A stretch of DNA of 64,000 bases from Macrotis lagotis (GCF_037893015.1 NC_133663.1:223600173-223664172), one strand, 5' to 3'. Counted from the first letter of the stretch, positions 53,588 through 64,000 are shown. Translations and numbers: made by a program. Notes: generated by a model not told the origin, from the letters alone.

Positions 53588-54141
53588 CCCTAAAGTCTTA
53601 GCAGTTTAAAGCTTTCATAGCTTAAAACTTCCCTAAGAATTTTGGTATACCCTATGACATTTATGTAATAATTAAATCAATTTTACCTGCTAAGTAGTAA
53701 TGGGGTAGACCTATAGTTCATGTAAACCTCCTGAGATTATTGTCTTGCCAAAGGAGACCTCCCAGAAATTCCACATCTGTGTTTTTATGACTCCATATCC
53801 ATGTTAAATATGTAAGAAAGCTGGAGAAATGATCTTGGGAAAGGTATTTCAGAAATGACCTCCCCTTTAAGAAAAGAGTGGAGATGGGTGATAAGTTTGC
53901 TACTTGCATTCCTAGAAGGTCAGGGAGGAAAACACAGTGGGTGCTTTCTGGTACACTATCAGCAGAGGAGCACAGACACACATCCTATCTTGAGGCTGCC
54001 TAAGAGATGTAACAGGAAGCAAATGCAGCGTCACATTTTATGGCTACCATCTTTTTGTTATTATTTTGTTGTTGTTGCTGTTGTTTTGTAGGCAGGAGAA
54101 GAGACTCTCAGTCATTGATGTAGATATATATTTTATAGTTT

Positions 54142-54155
54142 AAGAAAGTAGTTAA
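54142..54155. repeat. Target-site duplication, 5' copy, of L1-B
   Basis: AAGAAAGTAGTTAA. The 3' partner AAGGAAAGTGGTTAA is at 61175-61189; after allowing one extra base, two substitutions separate them. Confidence 0.8.
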
Positions 54156-54782
54156 CAACTTCTGGCCAAGATGGCAGAGAGAAGACAGGCACTGTGCTAA
54201 GTTCTCAAGATTGTCCCTCATATATAATATGAAACAAACCTCTTAACAGAAATCCGATTGACAAAACCCAGAAAGAAAAGCTAAGAGAAGAATATCTACC
54301 TCAAGGTTTGTCTTCTGGAATTGTGGGTGAGCTGGGCTCAGAAAGCAGTGATTCTGTTGGGAGTACAGGACAAGGTGAGAGCCTGAGAGCAAGACTAGAC
54401 TAGAAGCAGCCACAGAGGCATTGACTGTGGGAACCATGGTCCAAGAGCTAACTGGGGAGCCAAGGCTTTAGCTGTGGGAATGCCGGTCTGAGGCTTACCG
54501 GCAGGGCTGGAGGGTGAGTTCCAGTGTGGGAGAGTTACAGCCCTCAATCCTTGGGCTCCTCTGATCTGAAGGAACTCAGAGTCCATACCTTCTTTTCAGC
54601 TGAAGCTTCTTCCCAGAACAAACACAAGTACAGCCCCCTCCTCACCCCAGGCTCAAGTGTGGGCAGCAGAGCTCTTTCAGCTGTGAATAGTGAGAGTAAT
54701 TACCTTGCCCCAGGGCATAGCCCACCATTGTTCAAAGATAAAAGTATTCAGCAACTTTGCCTACATCTTCCAGGCAGAGAGG

Positions 54783-54848
<66 letters not shown>

Positions 54849-55118
54849 CTCAAATCAAGGTCACAGACACTCCAGAGAAAGCAACCAGCACCTCCTACTG
54901 GCCCACCCACTTGGAGTTACTAAATCCAGAGAGTAAAACCTTTAGTTCCCCCTACTGGCTGGTCCATGTAGAGTTATTAAACCAAGTGAGCAAAGCTTCT
55001 AGCACACCCTACTGGCTGGCCCACTTGGAGTTACTAAACCCAGTGAGTAAAGCCTCTAGGGAACCCAACACCAAACCTCTGGGAACCAGCCCCAGCCCCA
55101 ACATAAGATCTTAGGAAA
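54156..55118 (+). promoter_or_regulatory. 5' UTR of L1-B with GA microsatellite and 57 bp repeats
   Basis: AAGATGGC lies at 54168-54175. The (GA)n run at 54783-54846 is near pure. Three 57 bp tandem units begin at 54894, 54951 and 55008, each starting CCTACTGG. They lie in a frame open from 54524 to 55114, where they encode three 19-residue repeats of the pattern YW-x-x-H-x-ELLN-x-x-SK. The frame ends at a stop 5 bases before the ORF1 ATG. Confidence 0.75.
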
Positions 55119-56290
55119 ATGAAGAAAGGCCTGCAGAAAGGGGGGTCCATAGAAAAATTCCTAGAAGGAAAAGACCCTAAGTCAGAGAGAGCTAGAACCT
55201 CTCAGGAGAATATGATTTTGTCTCTAGCACAGAAAGATTTCCTTGAAGAACTCAGGAAGGAGTCTAAAAATCAATTGGAAAATTTGGGAGAGAAAATTAA
55301 CAGTTTGCAACAAGACAACAAATCCTTGGAAAATACAATTGGACAAATGCAAAAAGAAAATAATTCTCTCAAAACCTCAAGTGGTCAAATGGAAAACTCT
55401 TTCAGAAATAGAATTTACCAATTGCAAAAGGAATTGCAAAAGGTAAATGAAGAAAATTCTTCTCTAAAACAAAAGAATGGAGTCTGTGGAAAGTAATGAC
55501 TTCATGAGACAACAAGAGTCTGTTAAACAAAAACAAAAAAAAATTATAAAAAGAAGAAAATGTAAAATACCTCATCAGCAAAACCACTGACCTTGAGAAT
55601 TAAAGGAGAGATAACCTAAGAAGTATTGGTCTTCCTGAAAACATTGAAGAAAAAAAAAGCCTAGACTTAATATTACAGAATTTAGTGATGGAAAACTGCC
55701 CTGATATCATGGAACCAGAGGGCAAAATAGTTATTGAAGGAATATATTGATCCCCTCTAGAAAGGGATCCCCAAATGAAAACACCAAGGAATGTTGTGGC
55801 CAAATTCCAGAACTATCAGATGAAAGAGAAAATCCTGCAAGCAGCCAGAAAGAAAGAATTTAGATACCAAAGAACCACAGTAAGGATTCCATAGGACATG
55901 GCTGCATCAACATTAAGGGACCAAATGACCTGAAATGTGATATTCCAAAAAGCAAGGGAGCTTGAAATGCAGCCAAGAATTCATTATCCAGCAAAACTCA
56001 GCCTTCTCTTCCAGGGCAAAAGATGGAGATTTTTTTTTAGATTTTTCAAGGCAATGGGGTTAAGTGTCTTGCCCAAGGCCACACGGCTCAGTAATTATTA
56101 AGTATCGGAGGTTGGATTTGAACCCAGGTACTCCTGACTCCAAGGCCAGTCTTCTATTCACTGCACCACCTAGCTGCCCCAAAGATGGACATTTAATGAA
56201 ACAGGAGACATCCAACTTTTCTTGATGAAAAGACCAGAACTTAATAGAAAATTTCAATAGGAGACTCAAGACACATGAAAAGGTTAAAAA
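55119..56290 (+). pseudogene. L1-B ORF1, frameshifted and interrupted by a SINE
   Basis: ATG at 55119, MKKG-x-x-KGG-x-IEKFLEGKDPKSER, then the coiled coil with fewer 21-residue repeats than L1-A (125 codons to a stop at 55494). The RRM-like part and the C-terminal domain ('AATGTTGTGGCCAAATTCCA', 'GAAAATCCTGCAAGCAGCCA') continue in other frames with stops. A SINE sits inside the C-terminal coding part at 56028-56180. Not translatable. Confidence 0.88.
56028..56180 (-). mobile_element. tRNA-derived CORE-SINE inside L1-B ORF1
   Basis: Antisense copy ('TTTTTTTTAGATTTTTCAAG', 'GTCTTGCCCAAGGCCACACG', 'CACCACCTAGCTGCCCC'). The duplication AAAGATGGA lies at 56019-56027 and 56181-56189. Confidence 0.94.
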
Positions 56291-56900
56291 AAAACTGCTA
56301 TCCAATAAGATGAAACTGGCTATATCCATACCTGGGAGAAACACTTTAATAACACTTGAGAATTATAACTATATTAGAGAGAATATATTTAGCCAGAAGT
56401 GAAGGACACTCATGACTTTTCTGTGACTCAGATAGAGTGATTTAAAAAAAATACTCCCTTAAAAAGGGGGACAGTAAAGAGATGGGAGGAAGGAGGACAC
56501 TGAATGGGGTAAATTTCATTACATTAAGAAGTTCAAAGGACCTATGGCAATAGAGGAGAAGAAGCAAGGAGGTGAGAACTACCTGAATCTTGCTTTCATT
56601 AGATTTGGCTTAAAGTTAACATACATACATACACTCAGTAAAGTTAAGAAACTCATCTTACCTTTTAAGTATTAAAAGGGGGAAAGGAGAAGGGGGAGGA
56701 AAAGGATACAAACAGAATGAAGGGAAGGAAGAAGGGACAAAAGGAAAGGGGGGGAAGGGGGAGGGGGTTGAATATAGGAGGGCAAACCCACTGAAGGTGA
56801 TGGTATTCAGAAACAAAATACTGGGGAATATAGATAAAGGGACAAAAAGGGAAAATACAAACAGAGGGAAGATAACATGGAAGGCAATAAAGTTAGTAAT
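56291..56900 (+). other. L1-B inter-ORF spacer with polypurine tract
   Basis: A/G-rich tract at about 56670-56770, homologous to that in L1-A. Confidence 0.7.
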
Positions 56901-56904
56901 TATA

Positions 56905-57860
56905 ACTTTGAATGTGAATGGGATGAACTCTCCCTTAAAATATAAGTGAATAGGGGGCAGCTAGGTGACACAGTGGATAAAGCACCAGCCCTGGATTCAG
57001 GAGTACCTGGGTTCAAATCCGATCTCAGACACTGAATAATTACCTAGCTGTGTGGCCTTGGGCAAGCCACTTAACCCCATTTGCCTTGCAAAAATCCAAA
57101 AAATATATATATAAGTGAATAGCAGAGTGGATTAAAAACCAGAATACTACAATTGCTGCTTACAAGAAACTCATCTGAAGCAGAGAGATACATATGGAGT
57201 AAGGGTAAAAGGTTGGAGCAAAATATATTTTGCTTCTGCTAAAGTGAAAAAAGCAGGGGTAGCAATCCTTATCTCAGATAAAGTAGCTGCAAAAATAAAT
57301 ATCATTAAAAGAGATAAGGAAGGAAACTATATGCTCCTAAAAGGTACCATAGACAATAAAGTAATTTCAATATTAAATATGTATGCACCAAATAGTACAG
57401 CATCCAAATTCTTAGAGAAGTTGAAGGAGCTACAGGAAGACAAAGACAACAAAACTCTACTAGTGGGAGACCTCATCCTCCTGCTATCATATTTAGATAA
57501 ATATAACCATAAAATAAACAAGAAGGAAGTTAACAAGGTAAATAGATTGTTAGGAAACTGAGACATGATAGACTTATGCAGTAAGTTGAATGGGGATAGA
57601 AAGGAATATACTTTCTTTTCTGCAGGACATGGCACTTACACAAAAATTGATCATGTACTAGGACATAAAAACCCAATAATCAATTGCAGAAAGGCAGAAA
57701 TAGTGAATACAACCTTCTCAGATCATGATACAATAAAAATCACATGCAATATTGGGTCAGGGAGATATAGAGCCAAAACTAATTGGAAACTAAATAGCTT
57801 CATTCTAAAGAATGAGTGGATCAAACAGAAAATTATAGAAAGAATTAATTAGGTCATCCT
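56905..57860 (+). pseudogene. L1-B ORF2, endonuclease domain, split by a SINE
   Basis: The NVNGMNS metal-binding motif is present before the SINE at 56954. After it, the QETH region is shifted. The open parts 57244-57561 and 57565-57852 contain MYAP, GDLI (the GDLN Asn is replaced by Ile), TKIDHVLG and SDHDTI with the catalytic His. With the Asn loss, a SINE and stops, it is inactive. Confidence 0.88.
56954..57109 (+). mobile_element. tRNA-derived CORE-SINE inside L1-B ORF2
   Basis: Sense copy ('GGGGCAGCTAGGTGACACAG' ... 'CATTTGCCTTGCAAAAATCC'). A perfect 13 bp duplication, TATAAGTGAATAG, lies at 56941-56953 and 57110-57122. Confidence 0.97.
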
Positions 57861-58439
57861 AGATAATGACAATAATGAAATAACATGCCAAAACCTATGA
57901 GATACACTCAAGATGATTGTCAGGGGATATATTATATCTTTAAGTGCTTACATGAATAAATTAGCAGAAAGAGGAAATCAATGAACTAAATGTGCAAGTA
58001 GAAAAATTAGAGAAAGAACAAATTTAAAATCCCCAACTGAATAGCAAATTAGAAATTCTAAAAATTAAAGGAGACATTAATAAAATTGAAAGCAAAAACT
58101 ATTGAATTATTAAATAAAACCAAAAGTTGGTTTTATGAAAAAAAAACAATAAAATGGATAAACCCTGGGTCAATTTCATTTAAAAAAAAGAAAAAAGAAA
58201 AGCAAATTGCTAGTATCATAAATAAAAAAAGGTGAACTCCTACCAATGAGGAGGAAATTAAAGTAATAATTCAGAATTATTTTGCCCAACTCTATGCCAA
58301 TAAATTTGATAATCTAAATTAAATGGATGAATATTTACAAAATATAAGCTGCCCAAGGTAAATGAAGAGGAGATTAAATACCTAAATAATCCTATCTCAG
58401 AAAAGAAATTCAACAAGCCATTATTGAATTCCCTAAGAA

Positions 58440-59640
58440 AAAATCTCCAGGGTCAGATGAATTCACAAGTGAATTCTATCAAAATTTAAGGAATTACTGG
58501 TTCCAATTCTATATAAACTCTTTGGAAAAATAAGTGAAGATAGAACTCTGCCTCACTCTTTCTATGACACCAATATGGTGCTGATACCTAAACTAGGAAG
58601 AGTTAAAACAGAGAAAGAAAATTATAGACCTATCTCCCTGATGAATATAGATGCAAAAATCTTAAATAAAATCTTAGCAAAATGATTACAATAAGTTATC
58701 ACTAGGATAATACATTATGACTAAGTAGAATTTATCCCAGGAATGCAGTGTTGGTTCAATATTAAGAAAACTATCAGTATAATTAATTACATCAATAACA
58801 AATTATCAGAAATTATATGATTATATCAATAGATGTTGAAAAAAGCTTTTGACAAAACACAGCGCCCATTCCTATTAAAACCACTAGAAAGTAAAGGAAT
58901 AAATGGATTGTTCCTTAGAATAATAAGCAGTATCTATCTGAAACAATCAACAAATATTATATGCAATGGGGACAGGCTAGAGAGATTCCCAATGAGATCG
59001 GGGCGAAAAAAGGATGCCTATTATCTCCATTACTATTCAATATCATATTAAAAAGTTAGCTTCAGCAGTAAGAGAAGAAAAGAGCTTGAAAAAATTAGAA
59101 TTGGGAAGAGACAAAACTCTCACTCTTTACAGATGACATGATGGTATACCTAGAGAATCCCCAAAAAATCGTCTTAAAAACTATTAGAAATAATTAGCAA
59201 CTTTCTCAAGGTCACAGGATATAAAATAAACTCTCATAAATCTTCAACATTTCTATATATGACTAGCAAGATGCAATAGAAAGAGCTAGAAAGAGAAATC
59301 CCATTCAAAGTACCTTCAGACAATATGAAATACCTGGGATTCAACCTGCCAAGGCATAGTCAGAAACTTTTTGAAAACAATTACAAAACACTTTTCACAC
59401 AAATAAAATCAGATTTAAATAACTGGGCAAATATCAACTCCTCATGGATAGGCCAAGCTAATATAGTAAAAATGACAATTCAACCTAAATTAAACTAATT
59501 ATTTAGTGCCCTACCAATCAAAATTCCAATAAATTTCTTTAATGAATTAGAAAACACTGTAATTAAATTCATATGGAGAAATAAAAAATAGAGAATCTCC
59601 AGGGATTTAATGAAAAGAAGTGCAAAAGAAGGTGGCCTAG
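58440..59640 (+). pseudogene. L1-B ORF2, reverse transcriptase domain
   Basis: The order of motifs is that of L1-[11 protein letters not shown] at about 58617, a decayed motif A, a frame at 58833-59051 with KAFDKTQRPFLLK, and motif C at 59126-59137. There the usual FADD is FTDD (Ala to Thr, both Asp kept). Frameshifts about every 100-200 bp preclude function. Confidence 0.88.
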
Positions 59641-60760
59641 CCCTTTTGGATCTAAAATTATATGATAAAGCATCAGTCATCAAAACTGTCTGGTATTGGC
59701 TAAGAAATAGAGTGATGGATCAGTGGAATAGACTAGGTGCAATAGCAGTAATTGATTATACTAATCTGCTATTTGATAAACACAAAGAGTCCAGCTATTG
59801 GGATTAAAAACTCTCTCTTTGATAAAAACTGTTGGGAAAATGGAAGTTAGTATGGCAGAAACTTGGATTACACTAACACCTTATTACCCTATTACCAAGA
59901 TAAGATTAAAATGGATACAGGATTTAGACATATAAAGCAATATTATAAGCAAACTAGGTAATCAAGGAATAGTTTACCTGTCAGATCTATGGAAAGGGAA
60001 GCAGTTTATGACCAAGGAAGAGAAGGAGAACATCATTAAAAATAAACTAGAGAATTTTGATTACATTAAATTAAAAAGCTTTTGCACAGACAAAACCTCT
60101 GTAACCAAGATCAAAAGAAACGTAGTAAATTGGGTAACCATTTTTACAACTAGTATTTCTGACAAAGGACTCATTTTAAAAATATACAGAGAACTGGGTC
60201 AAATTTTTAAAAAGACAAGCCATTCCCCAATTGACAAATGGTCAAAGGCATTTTATAGCTGAAGAAATCAAAGTGATCCATAGTCATATGAAAAATTGCT
60301 CTAAATCACCACTTATCAGAGAAATGCAAATTAAAGCATCTCTGAGGTACACCTAACACCTCTCAGACTGGCCAATATGACCAGAAGGGACAATGATCAA
60401 TGTTGGAAGGGATGTGGGAAAATTAGGACATTAATACATTGTTGGTGGAGTTGTGAACCCATCCAACCTTTCTGTAGAGCAATTTGGAATTACACTCAAA
60501 GGGAAACAAAAATGTGTATACCTGTTGATCCAGCAATAACACTACTGGGTCTATACCCTGAAGAGATTATGAAAAGGGGTAAAAATATCACTTGTACAAA
60601 AATATTCATAGCAGCCCTCTTTGTGGCGGCAAAAAACTGGAAATTAAGTGAATGTCCTTCAATTGGGGAATGGCTTAAACTGTGGTATATTTATGTAATG
60701 GAACACTATTGTTCTATTAGAAACTAGGAGAGATGGAAATTCAGGGAAGCCTTAAAGGTT
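59641..60760 (+). pseudogene. L1-B ORF2, C-terminal part with Cys-rich motif
   Basis: Open pieces 59610-59807, 60008-60262 and 60377-60727. The last carries CWKGCGK...HCWWSC at 60400-60461. Broken between the pieces. Confidence 0.88.
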
Positions 60761-61174
60761 TTGCATGAATTCAATACTGAATGAGATGAGCAGAATCAGA
60801 AGAACACTGTACATCCACAGTAACATGGGGATGATGGTCAACCTTAATGAACTTGCTCTTCCATCAGTGCAACAATGAGGCACAATTTTGAGGTATCTGT
60901 AATGGAGAATATCATCTGTTTGCAGAGAAAGAATTGTGGAGTTTGAACAAAGACTATTACCTTTAATTAAAAAAATCTTATCTTATTATGTAATTTTGCT
61001 ATCTCTTATTCTTTATGTTTCTTCCTTAAGGATATGATTCCTCTCTCATCAGATTCAACTTAGATAAATGCTTACCATGGAAACATTGTAAAGACTGCCT
61101 TCTGTGCGGGAGGGAAGCAAGATTAGGGGGGGAAAATTGAAAATTGAAAATAAACAAAATATTTCTATAAAAAA
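60761..61174 (+). other. L1-B 3' UTR and A-rich tail
   Basis: Homologous to 19071-19526, ending in an A run that abuts the target-site duplication. Confidence 0.85.
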
Positions 61175-61189
61175 AAGGAAAGTGGTTAA
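61175..61189. repeat. Target-site duplication, 3' copy, of L1-B
   Basis: AAGGAAAGTGGTTAA, partner of 54142-54155. Confidence 0.8.
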
Positions 61190-61539
61190 GAGGGCAAAGA
61201 AGTTAATGATCTTCCAGGGTCACCCACTCATTTTGTATCAGAGAAAGGCATTGAATTCAAGTTTTCCTGACTAATTCTGACTTTCTACCACCAGGTCAGA
61301 CTACCTCTGCACTAGCCTCAAGGACAGCCAAATATTATCTTGAAAACTTCAAGTTTTAAGTTTTTCCACCAAGGATTAGAGGCAAACAAGATTGGGAAAG
61401 GGGCAGTAGGAAGTAAAATAATTTATTCCTCCTCTTTTTTTTCAGTATCCCATTTGTGATTAGAGACAACATGTTCAGGAAAATTATGTCTTTGGCATCA
61501 AATTCTGCCTTTGAGTAATAGGCAATATGATGAACAATT

Positions 61540-61765
61540 CTAATAATAAAAGCACACATTTACATTACACTTTGATGTTTGCAAAGTACTTTACATATTT
61601 TATCTCTTTTTTATCCTCACAATATTCTAAGGGAGATATTATTATCATTTCACAGATGAGGAAACTCAGACAGTGAAAGATTAAGGTACTTCCCAGGATC
61701 ACACAGCTAGTAAATGCATGAGGTGGTACTCAAACTCAGGACTTTCAAATCCAAGACCGAATGGT
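61540..61765 (-). repeat. MIR-type SINE, antisense, well preserved
   Basis: 'TTTGATGTTTGCAAAGTACT', 'TTTCACAGATGAGGAAACTC', 'GATCACACAGCTAGTAAATG'. The classic MIR core. Confidence 0.75.
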
Positions 61766-61865
61766 AAAAATATATCTTTGCCCATGCTGCCATGCCCAGA
61801 CACTCACCCACATTCCTTTGTCTTTTCATTTAAGACCCAAAAATATTCATTCTTAATGTCCTCAC

Positions 61866-62190
61866 TGGTGATGGGAGTGCAGTAGATAGAGATTTAACTG
61901 GAGTCAGGAGAATCTGAGTTCAAATCTGGTCTCAGTCACTTGACCCTTACCAGCTGTGTAACCTTGGGCAAGTCTCTTGATCTTGATTGCCTCCCATTCA
62001 AGGCCATCTCCAGTCATTCTGGATCCATATCTGACCATTGGACTCAGTGAATCTGGAAGAAAAAGTGAGGCTGGTGGTGACTTTGCATAGCACTCCCCTC
62101 ACTCAAATCCAATTCACATGTATGTCATGGCACTATCTCCCAGATGTCATGGTCTTCTTTGAGAACAAAGACAAACAACAACAAGAACAA
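61866..62190 (+). mobile_element. Full-length long CORE-SINE with RTE-like tail (MAR1-like)
   Basis: A tRNA-like head ('GGGAGTGCAGTAGATAGAGA', B box 'GAGTTCAAATCTGG'), a core, a middle part ('CAAGGCCATCTCCAGTCATT', 'GAAAAAGTGAGGCTGGTGGT') and the tail 'CAGATGTCATGGTCTTCTTT' + GAGAACAAAG, ending in an (ACAACA)-type repeat. The tail matches the RTE LINE ends at 8.47 and 29.78 kb, so RTE is the likely mobilising partner. Confidence 0.82.
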
Positions 62191-62194
62191 CATT

Positions 62195-62915
62195 GGTGAA
62201 GGGAAGTGGGGAGGCACATTCCTCAACAGTTGATCCACCAACTAGAAAATATCATTTACATTAATTCCAGTGGTTTTGCTCTGAGGTTAACCAAAAGAAA
62301 ATTACCTCACTAATAGTTCCCAATGGATTTCTCCTGAAATTCATAAACGCCCAGAGAACTGGTAATATTTGGAAACTCAAATATCCCTGGGGCTGGAGGG
62401 AGGAGGCCACTGACAATGTTGACTTGGCTTCTTAGGGCCACCGAGGGAAGTTCTGAAGCAAGAAATTAATGACAAGAATGTAGATTTGGGAAGAGTTGGA
62501 GAGGAGATCCTATTAACAACATTTTAGTGTCACCCAGATCAGACTACTCAAGCACATTGGTGGTCTGCAACCTTCTGCTGTGTCTGGATTCAGGGTGATT
62601 CCTATACATATCAATGAATTTTTACTAATCATAGTATAAGGGAAATGATCTGTATATAATTTTACACTGCATTAGCCATTTGACAATGCAGGGATGGTAA
62701 AGTTTAGCTTTCTGTGAGATGAAGGGAGAAAAGAGACTATGGGGAAGCAATGAGTGTGGGTGGAGTAAGAAACATCTGGTTGGCATTATTTTCCAGGTGT
62801 GAAGAGAAATTTCAGAAGTGAGAAATCTTAGCTCTATACTATCAGGCTATTGAATCTCTGAACAGGGCTCAAGGGCTATCAAATATCCCACAAATCTTGT
62901 GATCTGAAAATTAAA
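62195..62915. other. No recognised gene or repeat
   Basis: Unassigned, no coding signal. Confidence 0.35.
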
Positions 62916-62919
62916 GCTG

Positions 62920-63260
62920 GAAGTTGACTTTAAAAGCTGTTGAGGTCACTCCTGCCTCCTGTTTTGGTAATAAGAAAACTCAAGTTCAACAGAGTTTAAT
63001 AACTTGCCTAATATCTTACATTAATAAGATTCCAAGGTGGATCTGAACCCAAGATTTCCTGACAAACATATATACATACATACATATCGGTGACATTTAA
63101 GTCTCACTAAAATCATGTGAAAAAATTGCATTTTTGTCCATTTTACAGATGAGAAACTGAACTCCAAAAGACTGAGAGACTTGTCAGCGAGGACTAGAAC
63201 CTAGGTCTTTCTAGCTCCAAGTCCAAAATTCTATGCATACCATCATGCTGTCTCATAAAA
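62920..63260 (-). repeat. Two old MIR-type fragments, antisense
   Basis: 'AACTTGCCTAATATCTTACA' with 'GGTGGATCTGAACCCAAGAT', and 'TTTTACAGATGAGAAACTGA' with 'GACTAGAACCTAGGTCTTTC'. A short ATACATACAT repeat lies between them. Confidence 0.55.
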
Positions 63261-63334
63261 GTTTTTTAAAAAACCAACTGACTCCCCTTCATTCCTTCAA
63301 TCTTTTCTTTAAAATATTTATTTCGTGAATAATC

Positions 63335-63655
63335 ATAGAAATTACAATAGCTAACATTTATATATTACTTACTTTTTGGTAGGTTCTGTGGGAAGTGCTT
63401 ACAAATATTTTATTTCATGTTCACAATTACCACAATTACCTTATTATCCATAATTATTATGTACAATTAAGCATTTTATTTATTTATTTATCTACCACCA
63501 TTATTATCCATAATTAATCATTTTTGTTGAAGAAACTCAGAGGTAGGACAGAGGTTAAGTGACTCAATCAGGATCACACAGAAGATGTCTAAGGCAGGAT
63601 TTGAACCCAGGTCTTCTTTAAGTTGGTCACAGTTTTCACTACATCACCTATCTTT
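63335..63655 (-). repeat. MIR-type SINE, antisense
   Basis: 'TAGCTAACATTTATATATTA', then 'GACAGAGGTTAAGTGACTCA', 'GGATTTGAACCCAGGTCTTC'. Confidence 0.65.
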
Positions 63656-63734
63656 AGAATATTAGGTGAGGTATCAAAGACTAGGTACTTTTCCCTCTCA
63701 CCTCTTTCCCTCATTGGAATAATTCCAGGGGACT

Positions 63735-64000
63735 TCAGAGGTAGAGCCAAGATGGTGGCATGAAGTTACATGCTCCCAAAGTTTGTCCTTCAAAGATAAA
63801 TGAAGCCTCTCTGTGACATTCAAGCTACAGATCCCTCCAAGAAAATCAAAGAAGTTTTCAATGGTAGATATCATGGTAGATCTTCAGTGAATGTCTGTCT
63901 CTTAAGGGAAAGGGGTAAGTAAAATCCAGAGGGTCAGGAAAGACAGCAGGAGGCTCTTAGCCACAGAGCAACCCAGGTCTCACAGTTTGACAACAGTGAG
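63735..64000 (+). mobile_element. Start of another L1-type 5' UTR, cut by window end
   Basis: 'GTAGAGCCAAGATGGTGGCA' at 63741-63760 is the kind of opening that starts L1-A and L1-B (AAGATGG), but the following leader is different. That suggests another L1 subfamily or an L1-like 5' end. Only about 265 bp is visible. Confidence 0.5.

Larger units (their letters stand above)
52100..53990 (-). other. Unidentified coding-like stretches; possible decayed retrocopy
   Basis: Several minus-strand frames of 60-96 codons overlap in register: 53718-53981, 53243-53533, 52713-52910, and 52292-52480 leading into 52150-52350. The last two read as one protein-like text broken by a one-base shift. Composition looks protein-like but I recognise no family, catalytic motif or homologue. 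The copy of the 111 bp duplication at 52545-52655 lies inside. It could be an old processed pseudogene or chance. Confidence 0.25.
54156..61174 (+). mobile_element. L1-B, full-length but heavily mutated LINE-1 with two SINE insertions
   Basis: Same family and same start as L1-A ('CAACTTCTGGCCAAGATGGC'), with ORF1, a purine-rich spacer, ORF2 and an A-rich end. Removing the two inserted SINEs leaves about 6.7 kb. Both ORFs are broken in many places. It is older, or under mutation longer, than L1-A. It has a longer 5' leader owing to a GA microsatellite and a tripled 57 bp unit. Confidence 0.95.

Noticed and set aside
1763-57109. tRNA-like A and B boxes in many places
   Set aside because: They are the heads of SINEs, without a complete cloverleaf or anticodon stem, so no tRNA gene is called.

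Overview
This window is A+T-rich, repeat-dense, non-coding DNA from a vertebrate genome, almost certainly a marsupial. The main evidence is about fourteen copies of a ~150 bp tRNA-derived CORE-type SINE (WSINE1-like, head 'GCAGCTAGGTGG', end 'TTGCAAAAA'). There are also two long L1 elements of the marsupial type, and RTE/BovB-like LINE tails alongside SINEs that carry the same tail. The short SINE resembles the family I know from Australian marsupials, and I see no copy of the common Monodelphis SINE1. An australidelphian, perhaps dasyurid, source is therefore my inference. I find no functional protein-coding gene, no true tRNA or rRNA gene and no CRISPR array. The window could be intergenic or a large intron.

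Layout. 1-10.9 kb: old MIR-type SINEs, L1 3' ends, an RTE tail and five younger SINEs. 10.9-12.5 kb: an L1-derived element lacking most of ORF2. 12.69-19.53 kb: a full-length L1 (L1-A) flanked by a 14 bp target-site duplication. It landed on the last codons of an antisense NEK6 retropseudogene, whose body lies at 19.54-20.29 kb. 20.6-30.4 kb: two copies of an LTR-sized dispersed repeat, an RPL38 retropseudogene fused to an L1 3' end, microsatellites, and more SINE, L1 and RTE pieces. 31.0-33.75 kb: the most unusual structure, a degenerate tandem array of ~167 bp monomers rich in TTAGGG-like motifs. It shows signs of a six-monomer (~1.0 kb) higher-order period and is followed by a long (TA)n and an inverted piece of the same monomer. 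34.5-54.1 kb: ancient CR1/L2/L3-type and MIR fragments, a second half-L1, microsatellites, a 111 bp direct duplication and some unidentified minus-strand coding-like stretches. 54.16-61.17 kb: a second full-length L1 (L1-B), heavily mutated, carrying two later SINE insertions with clear target-site duplications. 61.5-64 kb: MIR pieces, a full-length long SINE with an RTE-like tail, and the start of another L1 5' region that leaves the window.

Nothing here works together as an operon or pathway. The logic is one of nested retrotransposition. L1 machinery explains the retropseudogenes (NEK6, RPL38), the half-L1s and the short SINEs. RTE machinery plausibly moved the SINEs that share its tail. 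The tandem array is the one large structure that retrotransposition does not explain.
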